Below are positions 1 through 6,592 of a stretch of DNA of 35,709 bases, piece by piece. How positions within the stretch are numbered: the first letter of the stretch is position 1; the number at the start of each line of letters is the position of its first letter. The DNA is from an uncultured Prevotellaceae bacterium. Its GTDB lineage: Bacteria; Bacteroidota; Bacteroidia; Bacteroidales; Bacteroidaceae. Below the pieces are notes generated by a model. That model saw only the letters and a program-made list of their open reading frames with translations. It did not search any database and was not told the origin of the DNA. The position numbers were made by a program, and so were the translations under genes. Where the stretch lies: contig CACXYH010000020.1 of NCBI GenBank assembly GCA_902771785.1, positions 1 to 35,709 on the forward strand, read 5' to 3'.

Positions 1-16
1 CTGTCAGTTTTTCCAT
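1..16 (-). CDS. 5' end of a gene leaving the window (first codons only)
   Basis: Read on the minus strand, an ATG at 16-14 opens a frame starting M-E-K-L-T that runs off the left edge. A Bacteroidetes -7 box lies about 29 bases upstream on the same strand (45-52), a normal leader length for this genome. Only five codons are visible, so the product cannot be identified. The start call rests on the promoter spacing alone. Confidence 0.3.
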
Positions 17-44
17 ATTTGCATAATCTTTAAAAATGAGTATG

Positions 45-52
45 CAAAGGTA
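45..52 (-). promoter_or_regulatory. Bacteroidetes -7 promoter box (TACCTTTG)
   Basis: The minus strand reads TACCTTTGCATAC here, matching the TAnnTTTG box used by the primary sigma factor of Bacteroidetes. It would drive the gene starting at base 16. No clear -33 TTTG was found. Confidence 0.5.
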
Positions 53-110
53 GAAACTTGTCAGAAGAGCTGCAAGGCGTCAAAGCGGATACGCTTACTG
101 AAAAAGCGCT

Positions 111-257
111 GAATCTGTCACTCTATCACCCCATCTATCACCCTATCTGTCACCAACCTAACGCGCTCTATGCCAGTCGGTTAAGTCGTTTTGGTGACAG
201 AGTGACAGATATTATTGCAAAAACTTTTTTGATATATGCTGATTGTTTGTAGCTTTG
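111..257 (+). repeat. TGTCAC-rich dispersed repeat ending in a promoter box
   Basis: This stretch carries repeated CTGTCAC/TATCACC units, then GGTGACAGAGTGACAG (193-208), an AT-rich run with TTTTTTGAT, and TAGCTTTGCGACCGAT. It contains an internal inverted repeat (115-130 against 193-208, 15 of 16 bases). By eye it lines up in order with 17774-17908: TCTGTCACTCT, TATCTGTCACC, AGTGACAGAT, TTTTTTGAT, then TAnCTTTGCGAnCGAT. It therefore looks like a third, more diverged copy of the element that forms the inverted repeat near 17.3-17.9 kb. No convincing protein is encoded. Confidence 0.6.
250..257 (+). promoter_or_regulatory. -7 promoter box (TAGCTTTG) with no obvious gene
   Basis: TAGCTTTGCGA matches the TAnnTTTG consensus and points rightward. 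The next plus-strand gene is far away (3781) and the first gene downstream (407-1054) is on the opposite strand. The box may be a passenger at the end of the repeat or may drive an untranslated or antisense RNA. Confidence 0.4.
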
Positions 258-406
258 CGACCGATAGTCACGAAGCTACTCCGTCTCGGCAAACAAACGA
301 ACAAATTCTTTTCGTGACCGGTGCAAAATACCTGATGGCGGAGCGCTGACGGAGCAGAATTCAAAAGGGGCGAGAGAAAGGAGGAAAGGGATTTAAATGT
401 CTGCCA
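258..406. other. Intergenic stretch with interleaved inverted repeats
   Basis: Two perfect inverted repeats interleave: GTCACGAA (267-274) with TTCGTGAC (311-318), and CTCCGTC (279-285) with GACGGAG (348-354). The crossing order is that of a pseudoknot rather than nested hairpins. No gene is recognised. The stretch is also the 3' flank of the minus-strand gene ending at 407. No T-rich terminator tail was seen for that gene. Confidence 0.3.
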
Positions 407-1054
407 TTACTTCACCCGCTTCCGCTTGTAGCATTTCTCGAAGTTGCAAAGACCGCAGGTGTAGTCGAGGTGGCGAACATCCGGGCCCACGCCGATGATA
501 CCGCTGACACTCTTGATGGGGAGCATAAGCGACGACTCGGTCAGGCTGACACCGCAGGTGTGACCCTGAAAGAGGGGAAACAGGAGCTGCTGCTGAGAGA
601 CGTGCCAGCCGCAATAGCCTGGCGAGAAGCGGTTGGTGTGGTGCCAGCGCAGCTTGTCGATGCTCTGCTGCAGGTGCTGCTCCATCTGGTCGGCACAACG
701 CTCGGCAACGACCGAGCCCAGCGCATCGGCAATGAAAATGCGCACCATGTCGGCCTGCTCCTTCAGCCGTTGCTGATAGCGCTCGTACTCCGCGCCGCTG
801 GTACAGATGAACAGCACGTAGGCTTCGCTGCCACGCAGCTGGCGCAGAATGATGTTGCCCATGTCGAAGGCAGGCAACTCGCGACTGACGAAATAGCAGA
901 ACTGCGGACGCAGCCACGGACGCACCTCGCCGATGACGGCCGAGACCTCAGAACGAGTGGCCTCGTCGGGCTGCTCGCCATGATAGCCCATCTGCTCGTA
1001 GACGTGGGCAGGGGTTATCAGCAGGTCGTCGTAGGTCAGCTGTTTCTCGGTCAT
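407..1054 (-). CDS. MetH-activation-domain-like protein (corrinoid reactivation)
   Basis: The 215-aa protein resembles the C-terminal activation domain of B12-dependent methionine synthase, the part that binds S-adenosylmethionine when oxidised cobalamin is reductively remethylated. The best landmark is RFSPGYCGW (residues 142-150), matching the R-(Y/F)-SPGY signature of that family. The C-terminus carries C200, C203 and C208 next to a basic tail (KRKR), which MetH lacks and which could bind metal or Fe-S. The B12-binding and substrate domains of MetH are absent, so it must act on a separate protein. Its ATG overlaps the stop of the upstream methyltransferase gene (ATGA at 1054-1051), which implies translational coupling. 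By inference it services the corrinoid used by that enzyme. Confidence 0.8.
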   Translation of the reverse strand: MTEKQLTYDDLLITPAHVYEQMGYHGEQPDEATRSEVSAVIGEVRPWLRPQFCYFVSRELPAFDMGNIILRQLRGSEAYVLFICTSGAEYERYQQRLKEQADMVRIFIADALGSVVAERCADQMEQHLQQSIDKLRWHHTNRFSPGYCGWHVSQQQLLFPLFQGHTCGVSLTESSLMLPIKSVSGIIGVGPDVRHLDYTCGLCNFEKCYKRKRVK

Positions 1055-2058
1055 AAACGGTTATAGGCAGCCAGGGCTTCGAAGAAAGCATCGATGTTGG
1101 CCAGGGGCGTATGGGGCGGCGTGTCGCAACCGCTGCTGAGCACGAAGTTGGGATAAGGGCGCATCTTCTCCAGCAAAGCGGCAACGGCCGTTCGCATTTC
1201 GTCGGGCGTACCGTCCTTGAACAGGCTGACGGGGTCGATGTTGCCCATGGCGAGCGCCGTCGGGGGCACCTCACGAATGACGTCCTCCATCTGGCACTTG
1301 TTGCCAAAGTGATAGGCCGCAGCTCCCGTAGCAACCATCGCCTCGGTGCAATGGCCCGTGTTGCCGCAGTTGTGCAGCACGACGATAAAGTGGTCGTCCT
1401 GCACCCGCTCTACGATCTGGCGCACATACTGCGACGAGAACACCCGACAGTCGTCGTTCGACATCAGGCCTGCGGCCGGCTCTGCCATCAGCACGCCATT
1501 GGCACCCGTCAGCTTCAGGGCCTCGCAATACTTCAGGATAAAGTCGGTACACTTCTGCAGCAGCAGGTGGGCAGCGTCGGGATGTTCGTAGATGAGCACC
1601 ATGATTTCCGACATATCGTAGAGTCGGCCGGCCAAGGAGAATGGGCCAATGCAGCCGCTCAGCAACGGCCGGTCGTTGATGGCCTTTGCTGCCAGGAGGT
1701 TGGCTTTGAGATATTGGGGAATACGGCCTGCCGAAAGCGAGGGCACCTGCAGCCGGTAGATGCTCTCTACATCGGGCAGCAGACGGCTGGAGACGGCAGG
1801 CACGGCCTCGTCAGAGAAAGCGATAGCCGAGCCGAACGCCTCGGCCTCGGTCGTCAGGTCCATAATGGTGGCGGCAGCCACGCTGGGATAGCGCCTCGTC
1901 AGGGTCATCACGGCCTCGTAGTGGATGCGTCCGTTGCTGACGGCCTGGCGGACGGTATTTCCATTCTGTTCTATTCCCGGGTGGGTCATCACGGGCAGGG
2001 CCGTCACCTCTCGGCGCGCAATCACGTCGGCCACCCATTGCCTCATGTTCATTTTCAT
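1051..2058 (-). CDS. Uroporphyrinogen-decarboxylase-family methyltransferase (MtaA/CmuA-like)
   Basis: This 335-aa protein belongs to the UroD superfamily but looks like the methylcobamide methyltransferase branch (MtaA/MtbA/CmuA) rather than haem-pathway HemE. It has the zinc site typical of that branch: H229-N-C231 in VVLHNCGNTG and C311 in LSSGCDTPPH. Such enzymes move methyl groups between a corrinoid protein and a thiol. The acceptor here is unknown, since coenzyme M is not expected in Bacteroidetes. It starts 14 bases after rsgA and overlaps the MetH-activation-like gene by four bases. That pairing supports a corrinoid role. No corrinoid-binding protein is present in the window. Other in-frame ATGs follow closely (residues 3 and 5), so the start could be a few codons later. 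Confidence 0.8.
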   Translation of the reverse strand: MKMNMRQWVADVIARREVTALPVMTHPGIEQNGNTVRQAVSNGRIHYEAVMTLTRRYPSVAAATIMDLTTEAEAFGSAIAFSDEAVPAVSSRLLPDVESIYRLQVPSLSAGRIPQYLKANLLAAKAINDRPLLSGCIGPFSLAGRLYDMSEIMVLIYEHPDAAHLLLQKCTDFILKYCEALKLTGANGVLMAEPAAGLMSNDDCRVFSSQYVRQIVERVQDDHFIVVLHNCGNTGHCTEAMVATGAAAYHFGNKCQMEDVIREVPPTALAMGNIDPVSLFKDGTPDEMRTAVAALLEKMRPYPNFVLSSGCDTPPHTPLANIDAFFEALAAYNRL

Positions 2059-2072
2059 AGTTTGTTTTTTGC

Positions 2073-3002
2073 TTAATACGCTTCGCGATACTTGCTCTCA
2101 TCCTTGTCGTCGAGCATGGAGAGATAGCTCTGATAGCGGCTTTGGGCGATGTAGTGCTCGTCGAGCGCCTTGAGCACGGCGCAGCCCGGCTCATGGGTAT
2201 GCGTGCAGTTGCTGAAGCGGCAGTCCTTCGAGTAGTGGAAGATTTCGCGGAAGTAGCTGGTCAGCTCCTCGGGCTCCATGTCGAAAGTGCCGAAGCCCTT
2301 GATGCCCGGAGTGTCGATGAGGTAGCCAGGGGCCGACGATGAGGGAATGGGTATCATCTCGGAGAAGGTGGTGGTATGCATGCCGGTATTGTGGGCGTCG
2401 CTCACCTCGGCAGTACGCAAGTTGACTCCCGGCACAAGGCGGTTGATGAGCGTTGACTTGCCCACCCCGCTATTGCCGCTCAGCAGCGTTATCTTGCCCT
2501 GAAGCAACGGTTGCAGCTCTGCCACGCCATCGCCCGTAGCGGCCGACACCTGCCGGCACTCGTAGCCCACGGTTTCGTAGAGGTCGACCATCATCTGCTG
2601 CAAGCGGCGCTCATCCTCATCGAGCACGTCGCTCTTATTAAAAATAAGTATGACGGGCACGCGATAGGCCTCGGCTGAAGCCAGGAAGCGGTCGATGAAG
2701 GTTGTGCTGGTCTGCGGCTTGCTGATGGTGACCACCAGCAGCGCCTGGTCTACGTTGGCAGCAATGATATGGCTCTGCTTCGAGAGGTTGATGCTCTTGC
2801 GAATGATGTAGTTGCGACGGTCGTCGATTTCCGTAATGAAGCGGGCGTCATCTACGCTCACATGATCGCCGACGGCCACGGGATTGGTGCTCCGGATGCC
2901 ACGCAGGCGGAAGTTACCCTTTATTTTACACTCAATAAGCTGGCCATCGTCCGTCCGGACGGTGTACCAGCTTCCTGTATTCTTGACGACGAGACCTTTC
3001 AC
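2073..3002 (-). CDS. rsgA: Ribosome small subunit-dependent GTPase A
   Basis: RsgA (YjeQ) is a circularly permuted GTPase that checks late maturation of the 30S subunit. The 309-aa product shows the permuted order: an N-terminal OB-fold (about 1-70), G4 NKSD (122-125), G1 P-loop GNSGVGKST (176-184), a threonine-rich switch (about 206-212), and G3 DTPG (230-233). It ends in the zinc knuckle C261, C266, H268, C274. Length is normal for the family. The start is a GTG that directly abuts the frr stop codon (TAA then GTG). [13 protein letters not shown] matches the usual N-terminus of Bacteroidetes RsgA, so the GTG is preferred. It is probably cotranscribed and coupled with frr. Confidence 0.95.
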   Translation of the reverse strand: MKGLVVKNTGSWYTVRTDDGQLIECKIKGNFRLRGIRSTNPVAVGDHVSVDDARFITEIDDRRNYIIRKSINLSKQSHIIAANVDQALLVVTISKPQTSTTFIDRFLASAEAYRVPVILIFNKSDVLDEDERRLQQMMVDLYETVGYECRQVSAATGDGVAELQPLLQGKITLLSGNSGVGKSTLINRLVPGVNLRTAEVSDAHNTGMHTTTFSEMIPIPSSSAPGYLIDTPGIKGFGTFDMEPEELTSYFREIFHYSKDCRFSNCTHTHEPGCAVLKALDEHYIAQSRYQSYLSMLDDKDESKYREAY

Positions 3003-3563
3003 TTAGACTGTCATGATTTCCTTGTTCTTGGCCTCAATCAGGTCGTCGAGCTTCTTGATAAACTTGTCGTGCAGTTTCTGCAGCTCCAGTTCGGCATCCT
3101 TCTCGTTGTCTTCTGAGAGGCCGTCCTTGATGGCCTTCTTCAGCTTGTCCTTGACGTCGCCACGCACGTTGCGCACTTCTACCTTGGCCTTCTCAGCAAT
3201 CTTGTTGCATTGCTTCACCAAGTCGCGACGACGCTCTTCGGTAGGCTGCGGAATACCCAGACGGATAATCTCGCCGTTGTTCTCGGGCGTGATGCCTACA
3301 TCGCTGTCCATGATGGCCTTTTCTATATCCTTGATTTGCTTGCGGTCCCAAGGCTTGATAGCAATCGTACGCGCATCGGGGCAGCTCACGTTAGCAACTT
3401 GGTTCAGGGGAACCCTCGAACCGTATGACATGACTCGCACTCCGTCGAGAATGGCCACATTGGCACGGCCTGCACGGATGCGGTTCAACTCTTCTTCGAG
3501 GTACATGGCAGCCATCTCCATGCGCTCCTCGGCTCCTTGCAATGTTTCTTTTACGTCTAACAT
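3003..3563 (-). CDS. frr: Ribosome recycling factor
   Basis: RRF splits the post-termination ribosome together with EF-G. The 186-aa product has normal family length and typical features: the RAGRANVAILDGV segment (about residues 27-39), VPLNQVANVS, the IAIKPWDRKQI region and the long charged C-terminal helices. A longer in-frame reading back to 3746 exists. The ATG at 3563 (MLDVKETLQ) is preferred because it gives the family length and sits 28 bases downstream of a -7 box (3591-3598). It is the first gene of the leftward run frr-rsgA-methyltransferase-MetH-activation protein. Confidence 0.96.
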   Translation of the reverse strand: MLDVKETLQGAEERMEMAAMYLEEELNRIRAGRANVAILDGVRVMSYGSRVPLNQVANVSCPDARTIAIKPWDRKQIKDIEKAIMDSDVGITPENNGEIIRLGIPQPTEERRRDLVKQCNKIAEKAKVEVRNVRGDVKDKLKKAIKDGLSEDNEKDAELELQKLHDKFIKKLDDLIEAKNKEIMTV

Positions 3564-3590
3564 AGTTGTATAGCTATTAGTTTCTGTTGA

Positions 3591-3598
3591 CAAAAATA
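3591..3598 (-). promoter_or_regulatory. -7 promoter box of the frr operon (TATTTTTG)
   Basis: The minus strand reads TATTTTTG, matching TAnnTTTG, 28 bases before the frr ATG. No good -33 TTTG is visible at the expected spacing. Confidence 0.5.
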
Positions 3599-3723
3599 CG
3601 GCTTTTCTTTCGAATACGCAAGCATTTTGGCGTTTTTTTGTCCGTCGCTGCGCAAAATCCTTATTCTTTACACCGCAAAACCAGCATAAAAAGGAACAAA
3701 AGCAAAGAATTTTCAACAAAACC

Positions 3724-3754
3724 TTTGCTGTTTGATATATTTTCATTAACTTTG
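3724..3754 (+). promoter_or_regulatory. Promoter of the four-kinase operon
   Basis: A -33 TTTG (3724-3727) and a -7 TAACTTTG (3747-3754) are separated by 19 bases, the expected Bacteroidetes arrangement. The ATG of the first kinase follows 26 bases later. This is the only clear promoter before 15944, which supports one long transcript for the kinases and the AraC gene. Confidence 0.7.
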
Positions 3755-3780
3755 CGAGCGACTAACCACGCACGTTGAAA

Positions 3781-6567
3781 ATGAAATTACTGTTAGAAAA
3801 GCTGGGACTTGCAGTTACCATAGCATTCTTTAGCTTCGTATACGCATCGGCTCAGAACGACTCTTCTGAGGCCAGAAGGCAATATACCGAAAAATACCCG
3901 CTCGTCTATCTTGACACCTGGGACCTGCCGCCCTATGTCTTCCTGAACGAACGAGGAGAACCCGACGGATATACCGTCGAAGTGCTGAAGATGATGTTGC
4001 AAGAGCTGAAAATCCCCTACGTCATCAAGCTGAAGCCCACACTCGAGGCTCAGGAGGAATTCAGCAAGGGAAAAGCCGACCTGCACGTCGGCAGCGTGCT
4101 CTTGCCCCAAAAGTTTTACAAAAGCAAGAACATCATCGTACACTATACCTTCAGCGTGGCTTACCCCAAGACGATGAACATCAACATCTCATCGCTCGAA
4201 GACCTGAAGAGATATCAGTTCTACGTGCGAAGCGGCAGCCGATACTATGAAATTGTGGAAAGAGAAGGACTGGAGAACAACGCCATCAACATCAACGACA
4301 TGTCGGATGCCATCAAGAAAATCAGCGCCGACAAGAAAGGCCTCATTCTCTGGAACACGCCATCCATCAAGTGGACCTTGAAGAAGTTCAAGATTGAGAA
4401 CCTTCAGGTTGACGAAATCAAATTCCCGCAAGTAGGCTACCGCATCTATTCCCAAGACAGCGTGCTCATCAGCAAGCTCGACAGCGTCTATTCCGTGCTC
4501 AACCTGACCGAGCGGCTGGGGCCCATACAGGCAAAATGGTTCTTCCCTGAGCGCGTGCAGCCCGACAGCCGCATGCCCCTCTGGGTGTGGCTCGCCATGA
4601 TTCTGGCAGCATCCATCGCCCTGATGATGGCGGTCTACTCCTTCATCTATCGCAGAGAAGAGAAAAAAGCCATCGCCCTCACCAAGCAGCGCCGCAGCCG
4701 GCTCAGCCTCGTCCTGCAGGTGAGCGAGGTAAGAATATGGACCTTCGACGTGGCAAAGCGCATCTACACGTGGTACGACGCTGCGGGAAATCCGCAATAC
4801 CATTTCACCCCTGCCGAGGTAGCCAGCCGATGCCATCCCAGCATGTTCGACAAGATTGAAGAATGTATCGGCAAGATTGTCAGGCAAGAAGGCAAGGAAT
4901 ACTCTTTCGAGGTGAGGGAGAAGAACGTGCTCGACCCTACCGACCCCACCGACCACGACTACATGGTCGACATCTCGGTGCTCCGCTGGAAGGACAATAA
5001 GCCATCGGTCATCTTCGGCGTGAAGAGCGACCTCACCGAAGAGCGCAACAAGCAGCGATACTCCCGCCGCATGCTGGCCCGCTACCAGGCCATCTTCAAC
5101 ACCTCGATGGTCGACATGATGCTCTACGACAAGGACGGACGGGTTGCCGACATGAACGAGCGAGCCCAAAAGACCTTCAACACGACACCCGAAACCATGA
5201 AGAGTCAGGAACTGACGCTGACAAAGACGCTCGGTATAGAGGCTGACAAGCTTCCTCAGCTTGACTACTATTATGCCACAATGCTCGAAAGCAACAGTAT
5301 CAAAGAGACGAAGTACAACAAAGACGACTTCTACGAGCTGCAGCTTGTTCCTATGCGCGACAAAGGCAACCAGCTGGAGTACATCTTAGGAACGGGCAGA
5401 AACGTCAGCGAGGTGGCCAAATCGTATGGCAGCATCCTGGAAGGTGTGAAGCAGCTGAAGAAGGCCCATGAGAACATCACCAATTATATCAAGAACATCA
5501 ACTACGTGATGAAGAACGGCGGCGTACGCCTGCTTACCTATTCGCCCGACACCCACATGCTCAGCCTCTACGAGCAAGCCGACCAAGTGCAGCTCGAACT
5601 CACCCAGACGCGATGCCTCTACTTCATAAGCGAGGCATACAAGCAGAAGGCCATGAGAATACTCAACAGCATGGACAACAGAACCGACCGCCAGTTTGAA
5701 GTCGACCTGCAAACCACCATCAAATACGGACAACGAGAGCAGCTGCACCTGCTGTTCCACTTCGTGCCAAGATACGATGAGAACGGAAAGCTGCTCAACT
5801 ACTTCGGCATGTGCCGCGACGTAAGCAGCATCAAGGCCGCCGAACACCGGCTGCAATTAGAGACGACGAGGGCACAGGACACAGAGAACCTGAAAAACAA
5901 TTTCCTCAGGAACATGAGCTACGAAATCCGTACGCCGCTCAACACCATCATGGGCTTCGCAGAGCTGCTCGACATGGAGCACACCAACGAGGAGGAAGAA
6001 ATCTTCGTCAAGGAAATGAAGGAAAACTCCAGCCAGCTGCTCAGCCTCATCAACGAAATCCTGTTCCTCTCAAGGCTCGACGCCCACATGATTGAAATCA
6101 AACCGCAGCCCTCAGATTTTGCGCTCACATTCGAGGTATATTGCTATCAAGGCTGGGGCGGCAATGAGCCGGCAGGCGTCCACTTCGTGGTACATAATCC
6201 CTATGAGCACCTCGTTGTGAACATCGACGATGCCAACGTGGGGCGCATCATCGAGCAGGTGGTGGCAAACGCCGCACAACACACCACCAGCGGAAGCGTC
6301 AGCGCACGCTATGAATACGTTGCCGACAAGCTCATCATCACCATCGAAGACACAGGATGCGGCATGAACAAGGAAACACTCAGCCGTATCTATAAGCGCT
6401 TTGCCAGCAGCAAGCCTAACGGCTCAGGACTGGGCATGCCCATCTGCCAGGAGCTGGCCTCACAAATGGGTGGAAGCATCGACGTCAACTCGGAGGAAGG
6501 AAAGGGTACTACCGTATGGATTACCATCCCCTGCGAAGCTCCGACGATAGGACGAAAGATTGTGTAA
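3781..6567 (+). CDS. SBP-PAS sensor histidine kinase 1, phosphoacceptor His replaced by Tyr
   Basis: This 928-aa membrane sensor has a signal peptide (about 1-23, ending ASAQ), a periplasmic SBP_bac_3-like Venus-flytrap domain (about 35-255, with the family-like DGYTVEVLKMML), a transmembrane helix (about 266-288), three PAS-like regions (about 310-420, 432-545 and 580-690), a DHp helix pair (about 700-765) and a HATPase_c domain (about 815-925). The DHp motif reads NMSYEIRTPLN: residue 714 is Tyr where the autophosphorylated His belongs, while E, R, TPL and N are kept. In the ATPase, DTGCGM and GSGLGM are present, but the N-box reads QVVANAAQHT, with Gln in place of the first Asn. It is closest to kinase 3 in the sensor domain. 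ATG 3781 is chosen over an in-frame TTG two codons earlier. Ligand and partner are unknown. It may bind ATP but should not autophosphorylate in the usual way. Confidence 0.9.
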   Translation: MKLLLEKLGLAVTIAFFSFVYASAQNDSSEARRQYTEKYPLVYLDTWDLPPYVFLNERGEPDGYTVEVLKMMLQELKIPYVIKLKPTLEAQEEFSKGKADLHVGSVLLPQKFYKSKNIIVHYTFSVAYPKTMNINISSLEDLKRYQFYVRSGSRYYEIVEREGLENNAININDMSDAIKKISADKKGLILWNTPSIKWTLKKFKIENLQVDEIKFPQVGYRIYSQDSVLISKLDSVYSVLNLTERLGPIQAKWFFPERVQPDSRMPLWVWLAMILAASIALMMAVYSFIYRREEKKAIALTKQRRSRLSLVLQVSEVRIWTFDVAKRIYTWYDAAGNPQYHFTPAEVASRCHPSMFDKIEECIGKIVRQEGKEYSFEVREKNVLDPTDPTDHDYMVDISVLRWKDNKPSVIFGVKSDLTEERNKQRYSRRMLARYQAIFNTSMVDMMLYDKDGRVADMNERAQKTFNTTPETMKSQELTLTKTLGIEADKLPQLDYYYATMLESNSIKETKYNKDDFYELQLVPMRDKGNQLEYILGTGRNVSEVAKSYGSILEGVKQLKKAHENITNYIKNINYVMKNGGVRLLTYSPDTHMLSLYEQADQVQLELTQTRCLYFISEAYKQKAMRILNSMDNRTDRQFEVDLQTTIKYGQREQLHLLFHFVPRYDENGKLLNYFGMCRDVSSIKAAEHRLQLETTRAQDTENLKNNFLRNMSYEIRTPLNTIMGFAELLDMEHTNEEEEIFVKEMKENSSQLLSLINEILFLSRLDAHMIEIKPQPSDFALTFEVYCYQGWGGNEPAGVHFVVHNPYEHLVVNIDDANVGRIIEQVVANAAQHTTSGSVSARYEYVADKLIITIEDTGCGMNKETLSRIYKRFASSKPNGSGLGMPICQELASQMGGSIDVNSEEGKGTTVWITIPCEAPTIGRKIV

Positions 6568-6592
6568 CGAAAGAACAGAAGCAAAGAAAGTT

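Noticed and set aside
58-252. A 64-codon plus-strand frame in the left-end repeat
   Set aside because: Its peptide simply reflects the TGTCAC-type DNA repeats, and the promoter box lies at its end rather than before it.
397-498. A 33-codon plus-strand frame preceded by AAAGGAGG and, further up, a promoter box
   Set aside because: It lies antisense to the 3' end of the MetH-activation-like gene, has an Arg/Ser/Cys-rich composition without recognisable features, and Shine-Dalgarno sequences are not used consistently in this genome, so the match is probably chance.
2073-3563. Cobalamin riboswitch ahead of the corrinoid-related genes
   Set aside because: Those genes follow frr and rsgA without an intergenic region large enough to hold a riboswitch (14 bases and a 4-base overlap).
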